Source: Arcobacter sp.
Lineage (GTDB): Bacteria; Acidobacteriota; Terriglobia; Bryobacterales; Bryobacteraceae
Assembly: GCA_020723085.1 (NCBI GenBank)
Contig: DYJN01000003.1
Location: 117,312-181,311, forward strand
DNA: 64,000 bases
Direction: 5' to 3'
Under the pieces are notes generated by a model that ran no database searches, was not told the origin of the DNA, and saw nothing but the letters and a program-made list of their open reading frames with translations. Below, in pieces: positions 27,833-37,351 of the stretch (position 1 is the first letter of the stretch; the number at the start of each line of letters is the position of its first letter). The position numbers and the translations under genes were made by a program.

Positions 27833-30265
27833 ATGGTCCTCGGCCCCGCACTCTTTCTGCTTCTCCCCGGTCCACCGGCCGTTGCCCTTCTCCCTGCCCT
27901 TTCCTGTCCTCCGGCCTCCACGACTCAGGAAATAGCCGGAGAAGCCGCCAGAATGCTGGCGCTCAGCCAGTATCAGGAGGCCGCACGACTCTCTCTGTGC
28001 GCGGCGGCAAGAGCGAGAGCCGAAAATGACGAGCGGCGGCTGGCCAAGGTACTCAACAATCTTGGGGTCGCGCGGCTATACCGGCAGGAATGCCGACAGG
28101 CATACGAAGCCTTGCAGGAAGCCCGCGAACTGGCGCACCGGCTCGGCTTGGCGGAAGTGGAGGCGAGCGCTTGGTCGAATCTGGCGGCCCTCTATGAAAT
28201 GCTCTCGGCTTGGCCGGCAGCCGACAACGCACTGGAGCGGGCGCTGGCGCTGATGCCTTCCGGGAGCCGGTTCCGTCCGGCCGTGCTGGCGCAGGGCGTG
28301 CGGCTGGCAGCCCGGCGGACGGATCTGAAAGACGAAAACTTCCTTCTCCTATGGCGTGACGCCATGGATGGGGCGGAGAATCAAGGCGACTGGCAGGTGC
28401 AGCGCCACCTGTGGGACGAACTGGCGGGCTATCACCTGGAGGCGGGCCGTCTGGAGAGGGCTGAGGCCGCGCTGGCGAATTCTTTCCGTCTCGTGATTCT
28501 CCACCGGCTCACGGATCTGGAGTCTCTGTGGATGCTGGCTGGGCGGTTGCGTCTGGCGCAGGGGCGTCCGGCGGAAGCTCTGCAATGGATCGGCCGCGTG
28601 CGGACGGCGAGTGCCGCCGGGCGGAATCCGGTCAGCTTTCTTCAATTGGCGGCAGCCGAAGCCCGGGCTGAGGCGACCGTCCACGGTCCGGCCGCAGCGC
28701 TGGCAGTCTGCCGCCGCAGCTTGCCCCTTGTGCTCGGCTGGCGGCATGCGGTGTTGCCCGATCCGGTGGTGGAGCTCGCTTCGGACGTGGCAATGACGAA
28801 ACTGGTGGACGAGTATGCGCAGGCCGCCCTGGCGGCCGCCGGCCGCATAGGGAGCGTGGAAGCCTGGGCGGTGGTCGAACAGACACGCGCCTTGGGCATG
28901 CTGCGCAAGAGGCAGCGCACGGCGGCGGACGGCTTGGACAACGGCCCGCAGCCGGACACAGCACAGCGTCTTGTTTCCCGGGGCGCCTCCGGACGGATCA
29001 CCGGCCTTCGTCTGAGGCTAGCCTCCAGGAGCGCAGCTGCCGCCGGTGCGCCGGCCGCGGCGCCTGCCGCCCCGCTCGCGCTCCTGAGCATGGTTCAGAG
29101 AAGCCTCAGCCCGCGACAGGCGTTGTTTACGTTCTGGCTGGGAGCGGGACGGTCCGAGTTGTGGGCGGTCACGCGGGAATCGTTCAGCATGGTCACGCTT
29201 CCAAACCGGGAGGAACTCGCTCAGCAGTTCCGGCGATTCCGCCAGGAGGTCGAACGCGGCGGTGACGGAGGCGAGCTGGGCAGCCGCCTGTATGAGGTGA
29301 CATTCGGACAGGCGCCGCCGCACGTCACGCGCCGGCCGGAATGGCTGATCTCGGCCGACGCGGAGCCGCTCGCCGTGCCGCTGGCGGCTTTGCGCCTGCC
29401 TGGGCCGCCCAACCGCCGCCTGGGCGAAGTGCGCGCCTTGTCTTTCCTGCCGTCGGCGCTCTGGCTCTTCCAGCCGGGTGAACATCACCCTCCCCGTAAC
29501 CTGCTCGCCGTGGGCGGTCTCGTCCACAACAGCGCCGATCCCCGCTGGGCGGCGTCTGGAGCATCTCCCGCAACAGGACGCGGCAGGGGCGCCAGCCCGC
29601 CGCTGCGCCGCAGCCCGGCTCCGGATCCCGATTTTGAACTTCCGACGCTGCCCGGCAGCGCCCGCGAAAGGGAGGTGATCGCCAGGCTGTGGCAGCAGCA
29701 AGGCCATGCGGTGGAGCAACTGGACGGTTTCGACGCCTCCGAGGCGGCCATCCGAACCCGGCTCGAGAAGGGCTGGACGGATCTGCATTTTGCCACGCAT
29801 GTCCTGCCTGCCCCCGCGCCTCGCACTTACCGTTTCGCCGATGAACCGGGCGCCACCGCCCCTTCTCTGATCCGCTTCCCCGCCGGCGAATCGTTTCTCG
29901 CCCTCTCGCTCCGGCGCGATGGAGTGCGGGATGGGTTGACGGAGCGGGACCTGGCGCATCTCCGGCTGGGAGGGACGCGCGTCGTTCTGAACGGATGCTC
30001 CACCGGCGCCGGGACTGCTCAGAGAGGCGCCGGGTTGTCCAGTTTTGCCAACGCGTGGCTGGCAGCCGGCGCGCGCTCCGTAGTGGCCAGCCTCTGGCCG
30101 GTGGAAGATGATGGCTTTTTCTTCGAGACGTATTACAAAGCCCTGCTGAAGGGCGGCCGGCCGTCGGCTGCGCTGCACGCCGCTCAGATTGCCATGATCC
30201 GCAGCGGGACATGGCGCGCCCAGCCGCGCTACTGGGCTGCCTATTTCCATCTCGGAAAGGACTGA
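27833..30265 (+). CDS. TPR-CHAT (caspase-like) protein
   Basis: The 810-residue product has a hydrophobic N-terminus that may be a signal peptide or anchor, then helical TPR-like repeats (about residues 30-360, e.g. LNNLGVARLYRQ, WSNLAALYEML), and a C-terminal CHAT domain (about 440-810). CHAT is a caspase/separase-fold peptidase. The catalytic dyad is visible as His656 in LHFATH and Cys722 in VVLNGCSTG, so it looks active. The C-terminus (SVVASLWPVEDDGFFFETYYKALL) is the usual CHAT ending. An ECF sigma factor gene follows six bases later, so the two are almost certainly co-transcribed. TPR-CHAT proteins act in signalling, programmed cell death and CRISPR-linked defence elsewhere; the substrate here is unknown. 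Confidence 0.88.
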   Translation: MVLGPALFLLLPGPPAVALLPALSCPPASTTQEIAGEAARMLALSQYQEAARLSLCAAARARAENDERRLAKVLNNLGVARLYRQECRQAYEALQEARELAHRLGLAEVEASAWSNLAALYEMLSAWPAADNALERALALMPSGSRFRPAVLAQGVRLAARRTDLKDENFLLLWRDAMDGAENQGDWQVQRHLWDELAGYHLEAGRLERAEAALANSFRLVILHRLTDLESLWMLAGRLRLAQGRPAEALQWIGRVRTASAAGRNPVSFLQLAAAEARAEATVHGPAAALAVCRRSLPLVLGWRHAVLPDPVVELASDVAMTKLVDEYAQAALAAAGRIGSVEAWAVVEQTRALGMLRKRQRTAADGLDNGPQPDTAQRLVSRGASGRITGLRLRLASRSAAAAGAPAAAPAAPLALLSMVQRSLSPRQALFTFWLGAGRSELWAVTRESFSMVTLPNREELAQQFRRFRQEVERGGDGGELGSRLYEVTFGQAPPHVTRRPEWLISADAEPLAVPLAALRLPGPPNRRLGEVRALSFLPSALWLFQPGEHHPPRNLLAVGGLVHNSADPRWAASGASPATGRGRGASPPLRRSPAPDPDFELPTLPGSAREREVIARLWQQQGHAVEQLDGFDASEAAIRTRLEKGWTDLHFATHVLPAPAPRTYRFADEPGATAPSLIRFPAGESFLALSLRRDGVRDGLTERDLAHLRLGGTRVVLNGCSTGAGTAQRGAGLSSFANAWLAAGARSVVASLWPVEDDGFFFETYYKALLKGGRPSAALHAAQIAMIRSGTWRAQPRYWAAYFHLGKD

Positions 30266-30271
30266 CCGGAT

Positions 30272-30961
30272 ATGCCGCTCCAGCCTGAGCCCCGCCCGCA
30301 ACGCAGCCCGCAGGACAGACTCCCTGCCGGGGAGAACCTTGAGCCGGATGCTGCCGCGCCCGCCGCTCCCTTGCAATGGACGCCCCTGGTGGATGGCGTC
30401 CGCGCCGGCGACAGCGCCGCCATTGAGCAGCTTTACCGCCTGCTGGCACGCGGCATCCGGTTCTTTCTGTGCCGCCATCTGGGACCTCAGGACCTCGACG
30501 ACCGCGTCCACGACACCTTCCTGATCATTGTGAAGTCGATCCAGAACGGCGGACTGCGGGAGCCCGAGCGCCTCCTGGGCTTCGTGCGGACCATCGTGCG
30601 GCGGCAGATCGCCGCATATATCGAGGAGAGCGTGCTTGCCCGGCGGGAACACGCCGAACTGGAATTCGGCGGCAGAGTGGCAGACCACCGTCATGATCCC
30701 GAACAGCGCCTGATGCGGGAACAGCGCGTGCAGCTCATGCTGCAGGTGCTGCGCAGCATTGCCCCGCGCGACCGCGAGATTCTCACCCGCTTCTATCTCT
30801 ACGAGCAGACGCAGGAGCAGATCTGCGAAGAAATGGGCCTGACCGAGACGCAGTTCCGGCTGCTGAAGTCGCGCGCCAAGGCGCGGTTCGCCGAGCTCGG
30901 GCGCCGGCGGATGATCGCCAGTCCCATACTCCGGATTTTGCGCCGCGACGCGGAGCATTGA
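30272..30961 (+). CDS. ECF-type RNA polymerase sigma factor
   Basis: The 229-residue protein has a sigma-2 region (about residues 45-115, LDDRVHDTFLIIVKSI and LLGFVRTIVRRQIAAYI) and a sigma-4 region (about 150-205, APRDREILTRFYLYEQTQEQICEEMGL). The first 40 residues are a proline-rich extension. Region 3 is absent, as in extracytoplasmic-function sigma factors. It lies six bases after the CHAT gene, and no anti-sigma gene is adjacent. Control through the CHAT partner, by binding or proteolysis, is inference from position. Confidence 0.9.
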   Translation: MPLQPEPRPQRSPQDRLPAGENLEPDAAAPAAPLQWTPLVDGVRAGDSAAIEQLYRLLARGIRFFLCRHLGPQDLDDRVHDTFLIIVKSIQNGGLREPERLLGFVRTIVRRQIAAYIEESVLARREHAELEFGGRVADHRHDPEQRLMREQRVQLMLQVLRSIAPRDREILTRFYLYEQTQEQICEEMGLTETQFRLLKSRAKARFAELGRRRMIASPILRILRRDAEH

Positions 30962-31018
30962 GAGGACGCAGCCGCCGCATTCCCCACCCGCGTGTCTGAT
31001 TCTGACATGCCAGTTTGC

Positions 31019-31070
31019 TATAGTGGAATCGATCCGCGCCGCGGCCCGCATGCGGGATCGCAGCGCGGCG
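31019..31070 (+). promoter_or_regulatory. Possible promoter and structured leader of the sugar kinase gene
   Basis: A -10-like TATAGT (31019-31024) is followed by a leader that can fold: an outer 7-bp stem (31037-31043 with 31064-31070) around the perfect palindrome CCCGCATGCGGG (31045-31056). No good -35 is seen. Confidence 0.35.
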
Positions 31071-31122
31071 GAACCGGCTCAGACGCAGCCGCCACCTCAC
31101 GATCAGGCACACGGAGCACACC

Positions 31123-32205
31123 ATGAAGTACGGCTTGCAGATTCCTTCTTCGGGCGCGCTGGATTTCCTCAGCCTCGGCGCCCTCGTGCATCGTCTCGAC
31201 CCAGGCATTATTCCATTCCGCAAAGCGGCGGAGTGCAGGATCCACGTCTCGGGCGGCGAATACAACTGCGCGGCCAACCTCGCCGACTGTTTCGGGCTGA
31301 AAACGGGCATTGCCACGGCGTTGGTCGACTATCCGATCGGCGACCTGATCGCCGAGCGCGTCCGCGCCATGGGCGTGCGGCCCTTCTACAGGCGCTTCAA
31401 GCATAACGGCGTGAACGGCCCCAACATGGCCACTGTGTATTCCGATCAGGGGTTCGGCGTGCGCCCGCCGGTGGTGTTCTACAACCGCTCGAACGAAGCC
31501 GCCGCCCTGCTCAAGCCCGGCGATTTCGACTGGAAGGCGATCTTCGCCGAGGGAGTGCGCTGGTTCCACTCCGGCGGCATCTTTGCGTCGCTGTCGGAGA
31601 CGACCGGCGAAGTGATCATCGAAGCCATGCAGGCGGCCAAGGCGGCGGGCGCGATCACCTCGTTCGATCTCAATTACCGCGCCAAGCTCTGGGGCATCTG
31701 GGGCGGGCAGGAGAAGGCCGTATCGGTGATCGACCGCATCGTCCGCCATGTGGACGTGCTCGTGGGCAACGAAGAGGACCTGCAGCTCGGCCTTGGCATC
31801 CCCGGCCCTGAAGTGGCGGCGAAGTCCAAGCTAGATCCGTCCGTCTTCTTCGCCATGATCGGCGGCGTCGTCAGGAAATACCCCAACGTGAAAATTGTCG
31901 CCACCACGCTGCGCGAGGTGCACTCCACCAACCATCACAGCTGGAGCGCGGTGGCCTGGATCAACGGCGAGACCTTCCAGGCGCCCACGGCGGAGCTGCC
32001 CGTTTACGACCGCGTGGGCGGAGGCGACGGCTTCGCCTCGGGCTTCTTTTACGGGCTGCTCAGCGGGGAGGAGCCGCTCGAGGCGGTAAAGCTCGGCTGG
32101 GCGCACGGAGCGCTGCTCACCACTTTCCCTGGCGACACCACCATGGCGACGGTGGAGCAGGTCCGCGCCTTCGCCAAAGGCGGCTCGGCGCGCATCCAGC
32201 GATAA
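31123..32205 (+). CDS. PfkB-family sugar kinase, 2-keto-3-deoxygluconate kinase-like
   Basis: The 360-residue ribokinase-fold protein has the N-terminal substrate region (SGGEYNCAANLADCFGLKTG) and the C-terminal PfkB signature as DRVGGGDGFASGFFYGLL, with the catalytic Asp in GGGDGF. TSFDLNYRAKLW is typical of KDG kinases, which make 2-keto-3-deoxy-6-phosphogluconate. 6-Phosphogluconate dehydrogenase follows 76 bp downstream, in line with sugar-acid metabolism. Other PfkB substrates such as fructose or ribose cannot be excluded. Confidence 0.78.
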   Translation: MKYGLQIPSSGALDFLSLGALVHRLDPGIIPFRKAAECRIHVSGGEYNCAANLADCFGLKTGIATALVDYPIGDLIAERVRAMGVRPFYRRFKHNGVNGPNMATVYSDQGFGVRPPVVFYNRSNEAAALLKPGDFDWKAIFAEGVRWFHSGGIFASLSETTGEVIIEAMQAAKAAGAITSFDLNYRAKLWGIWGGQEKAVSVIDRIVRHVDVLVGNEEDLQLGLGIPGPEVAAKSKLDPSVFFAMIGGVVRKYPNVKIVATTLREVHSTNHHSWSAVAWINGETFQAPTAELPVYDRVGGGDGFASGFFYGLLSGEEPLEAVKLGWAHGALLTTFPGDTTMATVEQVRAFAKGGSARIQR

Positions 32206-32281
32206 GTTCATTCCCGGGGCCCGGCTCCGCTCCGGGCCTCAGACCGAAACCGCAATTCTTCATTGAGGCTCAGCAACCACC

Positions 32282-33787
32282 ATGGCAGACATTCTCTCCG
32301 ATATCGGTCTTACGGGCCTGGCCGTCATGGGCCAGAATCTCGCACTGAACATCGCCGACCACGGCTTCCGCGTCTCCGTCCATAACCGCACCACGGCCAC
32401 GATGGAAAAGTTCGTGGCCGAGAATCCCAACACCCCCGGCGGGCTGGCCGGCTTCGCCGAACTCAAGGACTTCGCTGCCAGCCTCAAGCGCCCCCGCAAG
32501 ATCATCATCATGGTGAAGGCGGGCGGACCCACCGATGCGGTCATCAACCAGCTCGTGCCGCTGCTGGAGCCCGGCGACATCATCATCGACGGCGGCAACT
32601 CCAACTGGAACGATACGATCCGCCGCGAGCGCGATCTCAAGGCGAAGGGCATCCGCTTTATCGGCTCCGGCGTCAGCGGCGGCGAGGAAGGCGCGCGCTT
32701 CGGCCCTGCGCTCATGCCCGGCGGAGAGTATGAAGCCTACAAGGAGATCGAACCTGTCTGGACAGCGATCGCCGCCAAGGTGGATGCCGCCACAGGCAAG
32801 CCGCTGACGGGTGCGAAGCCCGGGCAGCCTGTCCAGGGAGGGGTGCCCTGCTGCGCGTACATCGGGCCCAACGGCGCCGGCCACTACGTCAAGATGTGCC
32901 ATAACGGCATCGAGTACGGCGACATGCAGCTGATCTGCGAAGCGTACTGGATCATGAGGAACGTGCTCGGCATGACCGCGCCCGAGTGCAGCGAAACGTT
33001 CGCCGAGTGGAACCGCGGCGTGCTCGACAGCTTCCTGATCGAAATCACCGCCGACATCCTCCAGCAGAAAGACCCCTACACGGGCGGCTACCTTGTCGAT
33101 TACATCCTCGATACCGCCGGCCAGAAGGGCACGGGCAAGTGGACCTCGGTCAACGCGCTTGACATGGGCGTGCCCGCCAATACGATCGCCGAAAGCGTCT
33201 TCGCCCGCTTCATGTCGGCGATCAAGGAAGAGCGCGTAGCCGCCTCGAAGGTGCTCCAGGGGCCGCCGGCGTCGAAGTTTGACGGCGACCGCCGGCAGTT
33301 CCTTCAGGCGATCCACGACGCCCTGTACAGTTCCAAGATCTGCTCGTACGCGCAGGGCTTCCAGTTGATGCGCGAGGCGCAGAAGGAATACAACTGGACG
33401 CTCAAGTTCGGCGAGATCGCCATGATCTGGCGCGGCGGCTGCATCATCCGTGCCCGCTTCCTCCAGAAGATCAAGGAAGCTTTCGACCGCGACGCCAACC
33501 TGCCGAACCTGCTGCTGGACCCGTACTTCAAGAGCGAAATCGACCGCTGCCAGGCCAATTGGCGCCGGGTCGTGGCCGAGTCCGCCCTGCGGGGCGTGCC
33601 CGTTCCGGCATTCTCTTCCGCTCTCGCCTACTACGATGGCTACCGCTCCGAACGGCTGCCGGCGAACCTGCTGCAGGGGCAGCGCGACTTCTTCGGCGCG
33701 CACACGTTCGAGCGCACCGACCGCCCGCGCGGCAAGTTCTTCCACATCGATTGGCCCGAGCCCTCGCGGCCGATCCTCGAAGCCTGA
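32282..33787 (+). CDS. gnd: 6-Phosphogluconate dehydrogenase (decarboxylating)
   Basis: The 501-residue enzyme converts 6-phosphogluconate to ribulose 5-phosphate, producing NADPH and CO2. It has the Rossmann segment [21 protein letters not shown], the HNRTT NADP-specificity region, [30 protein letters not shown] and the catalytic [19 protein letters not shown]. The C-terminal tail ([19 protein letters not shown]) closes the partner active site. It is about 30 residues longer than the usual 470, partly through an insertion before [17 protein letters not shown]. It sits directly after the KDG-kinase-like gene. Confidence 0.95.
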   Translation: MADILSDIGLTGLAVMGQNLALNIADHGFRVSVHNRTTATMEKFVAENPNTPGGLAGFAELKDFAASLKRPRKIIIMVKAGGPTDAVINQLVPLLEPGDIIIDGGNSNWNDTIRRERDLKAKGIRFIGSGVSGGEEGARFGPALMPGGEYEAYKEIEPVWTAIAAKVDAATGKPLTGAKPGQPVQGGVPCCAYIGPNGAGHYVKMCHNGIEYGDMQLICEAYWIMRNVLGMTAPECSETFAEWNRGVLDSFLIEITADILQQKDPYTGGYLVDYILDTAGQKGTGKWTSVNALDMGVPANTIAESVFARFMSAIKEERVAASKVLQGPPASKFDGDRRQFLQAIHDALYSSKICSYAQGFQLMREAQKEYNWTLKFGEIAMIWRGGCIIRARFLQKIKEAFDRDANLPNLLLDPYFKSEIDRCQANWRRVVAESALRGVPVPAFSSALAYYDGYRSERLPANLLQGQRDFFGAHTFERTDRPRGKFFHIDWPEPSRPILEA

Positions 33788-33804
33788 ATCACTGCGTCCT
33801 CCCC

Positions 33805-33839
33805 GCGGGCGCCACGGCCTTTCCGGCTGCGGCGCCCGC
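33805..33839 (+). terminator. GC-rich hairpin after gnd
   Basis: A perfect 9-bp stem (GCGGGCGCC with GGCGCCCGC) encloses a 17-base loop 17 bp after the gnd stop. It is followed by CGTGTTTCGG rather than a clean T-tract. Confidence 0.5.
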
Positions 33840-33883
33840 CGTGTTTCGGCTGTCCTGTTATCATCGGAACCATTCGGACAGCC

Positions 33884-34954
33884 ATGCCGCGCCTCTCCAT
33901 TCTTCTTGTGCTCGCCTCGGTGTCCGCCTGCGCCGCGCCCCCTGATGCCGCGCTCGCACAGCGCATGGCGCGGCTCGCGCTCGACTGCGTCCATCGCGAG
34001 TACCCGAACAAGATTGCCCACGCGCTGAACTCGGACGCGGACGCCCGCCCGCCCCGCGATCTCACGCCCGCCTTCTACGGCTGCTACGACTGGCATTCCT
34101 CCGTGCACGGCCACTGGCTGCTCGCGCGGCTGGCGCGCCTGTATCCGTTCGAGCCCTTCGCGCAGGAGGCGCGCCGCGCGCTCGCCCGGAGCCTGACGGA
34201 GAAAAATCTCGCCGCGGAGGCGCGTTATCTGAACGGCCCTGGCAGGCAGACCTTCGAGCGGCCTTACGGTCTGGCGTGGCTCCTGCAACTGGCCGCCGAA
34301 CTGCGCGAATGGGATGACGTGGACGCGCGGCGTTGGTCGGCGGCGCTCCAGCCGCTGGAAGACGCCGCGGTGGGGCGCCTCACAGCGTGGCTGCCGAAAC
34401 TCATGCGGCCCGTGCGCACGGGCGAGCATTCGAACACCGCCTTTGCCCTCGGGCTCGCGCTCGACTACGCCCGCGCCGCGCGGCGGACGGAGTTCGAGGG
34501 CCTTCTGGTGTCGCGTATCCGCGCCTATTACCTGAAAGACACGGCCTGCCCGCTGGGATATGAGCCTTCAGGCGAGGACTTCCTCTCGCCGTGCCTGGCG
34601 GAAGCCGATGCCGTGCGGCGCGTGCTCGCGCCCGCGGAGTTCGCCGCCTGGCTGCGCCGGTTTCTGCCGCGCATCCGCATGGCGCCGGCGCAGGTGACCG
34701 ACGTAACGGACGGCAAGCTGTACCACCTGGCGGGATTGAACTTCTCCCGCGCGTGGATGCTGGAGGGGATCGCCGCCGGGCTGCCGGCGCGGCATCCGCG
34801 GCGCAAGGCTCTGGAAACGCTTGCGGCGCGGCTCGCCGGAGCGGGCGTCGCCGCCATCCGCTCCGAGCATTACGAGGGCGGGCACTGGCTCGGGTCGTTC
34901 GCCGTCTACCACGCCACGCGGCGCGGCATTTCCCCTGCGGCCTCTTCACGGTAG
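33884..34954 (+). CDS. DUF2891 family protein, secreted
   Basis: The 356-residue product has a signal peptide with a possible lipobox (SVSAC, Cys17) and a DUF2891 domain. Conserved blocks include REYPNKIAHAL, FYGCYDWHSSVHGHWLLARL, ERPYGLAWLLQLA and EHSNTAFALGLALDYAR. The helical repeat pattern and conserved His/Trp/Glu residues resemble an alpha/alpha-toroid glycosidase fold, but the family has no established activity. It is followed 14 bp later by a TPR protein gene. Confidence 0.82.
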   Translation: MPRLSILLVLASVSACAAPPDAALAQRMARLALDCVHREYPNKIAHALNSDADARPPRDLTPAFYGCYDWHSSVHGHWLLARLARLYPFEPFAQEARRALARSLTEKNLAAEARYLNGPGRQTFERPYGLAWLLQLAAELREWDDVDARRWSAALQPLEDAAVGRLTAWLPKLMRPVRTGEHSNTAFALGLALDYARAARRTEFEGLLVSRIRAYYLKDTACPLGYEPSGEDFLSPCLAEADAVRRVLAPAEFAAWLRRFLPRIRMAPAQVTDVTDGKLYHLAGLNFSRAWMLEGIAAGLPARHPRRKALETLAARLAGAGVAAIRSEHYEGGHWLGSFAVYHATRRGISPAASSR

Positions 34955-34968
34955 ACTCGTGATCGAGG

Positions 34969-35688
34969 ATGCTCCTGCTGGCCCTATGGCTATGGCTGTT
35001 GGCGCCGCCGCCTGAGGCGCAGGCCGCTTATCAGCGCGGGCTGGAGTTCTATGCCCGGAACCGCGCCGCGGACGCCATCCCGCATTTCGCCGAAGCCGCG
35101 CGGCTGGCGCCGGAGGTGGCGCAGTACTGGAAGGCGCTCGGCGTGGCGTTGGCGAAGATCGAAGACTATTCCGGTTCGATCGAGCCGTTCCGGCGCGCCT
35201 GCGATCTGGCGCCGCAGCTCAAGGACGCCTGCTACTATCTCGGCCGCGCCTATTACGCCGCGGACCAGTATGAGAAGGCGATCGAGCCCCTGAAGCGCGC
35301 GCTGCGCTACGACGCGGTCAAAGGGCGGGTGGAGGCGGCTTTGGGGCAGTGTTTCGAAGCTCTGATTCAACCCGCGGAAGCCGAGCAATGGTTCCATTCC
35401 GCCATCCGGCGCAACGATGCCGGCCGTCAGATGGCGCACCTGGCCTACGCGCGGTTTCTCACCCGGCAGGGACGCGCCTCCGAAGCCGTGCCCGTCGCCG
35501 AAGCGGCGCAGCAGCCGGAGACGCCGGAGGCGCGTTTCGAGCTGGCCTTCGCGCTCTCGCAGTGCGACCGGCTGGAAGAGGCGCTGCGCGCGGCCGAAAG
35601 GGCGCTGGAGCTCAAGCCGGATTACGAGGAGGCGTTCGTGCTGCGCGCGAAGATCCGTGCGCGCCTCACGGCTCGGCTGCCTCAATGA
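34969..35688 (+). CDS. Exported TPR protein
   Basis: The 239-residue product starts with a hydrophobic leader (MLLLALWLWLLAPP) and then has about five TPR-like units covering most of the chain. Examples are AAYQRGLEFYARNRAADAIPHF, YWKALGVALAKIEDYSGSIEPF and CYYLGRAYYAADQYEKAIEPL. It probably scaffolds other envelope proteins. TPR genes are frequent neighbours of CRTAC1-type genes, and here the 3' ends of the two overlap by 23 bp on opposite strands. Confidence 0.85.
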   Translation: MLLLALWLWLLAPPPEAQAAYQRGLEFYARNRAADAIPHFAEAARLAPEVAQYWKALGVALAKIEDYSGSIEPFRRACDLAPQLKDACYYLGRAYYAADQYEKAIEPLKRALRYDAVKGRVEAALGQCFEALIQPAEAEQWFHSAIRRNDAGRQMAHLAYARFLTRQGRASEAVPVAEAAQQPETPEARFELAFALSQCDRLEEALRAAERALELKPDYEEAFVLRAKIRARLTARLPQ

Positions 35689-37351
35689 CGCGCCCCGCGG
35701 GCACGCCGCGCAACGTCTGCTTCTTCCCCGTCGGCCAGGTGATCTCCACCTCGTCCGCCTGAGAGGCTTCGCCGATGCCGAAGCGCAGCGTCTTCTCGCT
35801 CGAGCACTGATACCCCGTCGAGGTCGAGACGTGGTTGAACTGTTTCAGCCCGGCGGCGGTGACGCGGACCTTGGCGCCGATGGCGTCCCGGTTGCTTTTC
35901 GTCCCCCTCAGGCGCAGCGCGATCCAGTTGCGCCCCTCGCCCAGGCGGTTGCGGTAGATTTTGGCCGGCTCGTTCAGCACGCTCACCACGGCGTCCATGC
36001 GCCCGTCGCCGTCCAGATCGCCGAGCGCGACGCCGCGATGCTGGGCGCGCGAACCGAATAGCATGCTGGAGAACGTCCTGCCGTTCTGGTTGAGGAAAAG
36101 CTGGTTCTGCTGCTTCGAAGCGCGGCTGGAGAACAGCTCCGTATTGTCCTGCACGTCGCCGTTGGCGGTGAAGATGTCCTTCCAGCCGTCGAGGTCGAAG
36201 TCGGCTACGCCCAGGCTCCAGCCGCTGTGCGGCAGCGACGCCGCCCCGATCCGGCTGCGGTAGGTGATGTCCTGAAACACTCCGTTGCCGAGATTGCGGA
36301 ACAGCGGGAACGTTTCGTTGGCCAGCGCCGTGACGAAGATGTCTGGCCACCCGTCATTGTCGAAGTCCCGGAATTCCGCGCCCATTGTGGAAAGGATCTT
36401 CCCGTCGTCGGCGATTGCGACGCCGGCGGCGAACCCGGCTTCCGTGAAGCGCCCGTTGCCGTCGTTGCGGAACAGGAAATTCGGCGCCGTATCGTTGGTC
36501 ACCAGAACGTCCATCCACCCGTCGTTGTTGTAATCAGCGAAAACGATGGACATGCCTTTGCCGATTTTCGTGGAAATGCCGGCGTGTTTTGAGATGTCGG
36601 TGAAGGTGCCGTCGCCGTTGTTTCTCAGCAGGGTGTTGGCCAGGCCTTCGTAGTATTTCGGGTGGCAATACGTGCGGTATCCGGCGCGCCTGTCCCCGCA
36701 AAAGGGCTCGGTTTTCGGATCCCAGACGCAGTAATTCACAATGAACAGATCGAGATCCCCGTCGTTGTCCATGTCGAACCAGCCGGCGGAGATGGGCCAT
36801 TGGGTGGCGGGAATGCCGGCGTTTTCCGTCACATCCGCGAACGTTCCGTCGCCGCGGTTCCGGTACAGGCGGCTGAAGCCGACGCTCGTAATCAGCAGGT
36901 CCGTCCAGCCGTCGTTGTCGTAGTCGCCCGCCGCCGCGCCCATGCCAAAGCCTTCGCCCGCCAGACCGGCTTTTTCCGTCACGTCCTCGAACCGCCATCC
37001 GCCCAGATTGCGGTACAGGCGGTTCCACCACTCCGGACCCGGCTTGACCAGCGACGGCTGCGGTGCGCCGTTGAGGAAGTAGATGTCCAGCCGCCCGTCG
37101 TTGTCATAATCGAACACGGCGATGCCGCCGGGCATCGTCTCGATCTGATGCCTTTCCGGCGTGGCGGCGTTGCGGAGCACGAAGGGCAGTGTTCCCTTCA
37201 ACTCGTCGAACGGATCGCCCGCAGGACGCTGCGCTCCCGCAGGCAGGAGGCTGAGCGTGCAGACTGCCGCCGCCGGAACGCCCATGGCCGCCATCCAGCG
37301 GACCGCCTTCCTCCCACGGCGCGCGCGCCGGCTTCCGGATGCCGCGTTCAT
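35666..37351 (-). CDS. CRTAC1-type FG-GAP/VCBS and ASPIC/UnbV repeat protein
   Basis: The 561-residue secreted protein has an N-terminal signal anchor, then seven FG-GAP/VCBS calcium-binding loops with the pattern DxDxDGxxD. Examples are FDYDNDGRLDIYF, GDYDNDGWTDLLI, FDMDNDGDLDLFI, ADYNNDGWMDVLV and GDLDGDGRMDAVV. The loops suggest a seven-bladed propeller. An ASPIC/UnbV domain closes the chain (about 465-555, NWIALRLRGTKSNRDAIGAKVRV to EVEITWPTGKKQTLRGV). Such proteins are numerous in Acidobacteriota and probably bind ligands or surfaces. I chose the ATG at 37351 because the preceding in-frame 81 codons are arginine-rich and lack a signal. Confidence 0.87.
   Translation of the reverse strand: MNAASGSRRARRGRKAVRWMAAMGVPAAAVCTLSLLPAGAQRPAGDPFDELKGTLPFVLRNAATPERHQIETMPGGIAVFDYDNDGRLDIYFLNGAPQPSLVKPGPEWWNRLYRNLGGWRFEDVTEKAGLAGEGFGMGAAAGDYDNDGWTDLLITSVGFSRLYRNRGDGTFADVTENAGIPATQWPISAGWFDMDNDGDLDLFIVNYCVWDPKTEPFCGDRRAGYRTYCHPKYYEGLANTLLRNNGDGTFTDISKHAGISTKIGKGMSIVFADYNNDGWMDVLVTNDTAPNFLFRNDGNGRFTEAGFAAGVAIADDGKILSTMGAEFRDFDNDGWPDIFVTALANETFPLFRNLGNGVFQDITYRSRIGAASLPHSGWSLGVADFDLDGWKDIFTANGDVQDNTELFSSRASKQQNQLFLNQNGRTFSSMLFGSRAQHRGVALGDLDGDGRMDAVVSVLNEPAKIYRNRLGEGRNWIALRLRGTKSNRDAIGAKVRVTAAGLKQFNHVSTSTGYQCSSEKTLRFGIGEASQADEVEITWPTGKKQTLRGVPAGRVIEAAEP

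Noticed and set aside
27820..28029. Short plus-strand frame overlapping the CHAT start in another phase
   Set aside because: No homology and no ribosome binding site; the CHAT frame runs through it.
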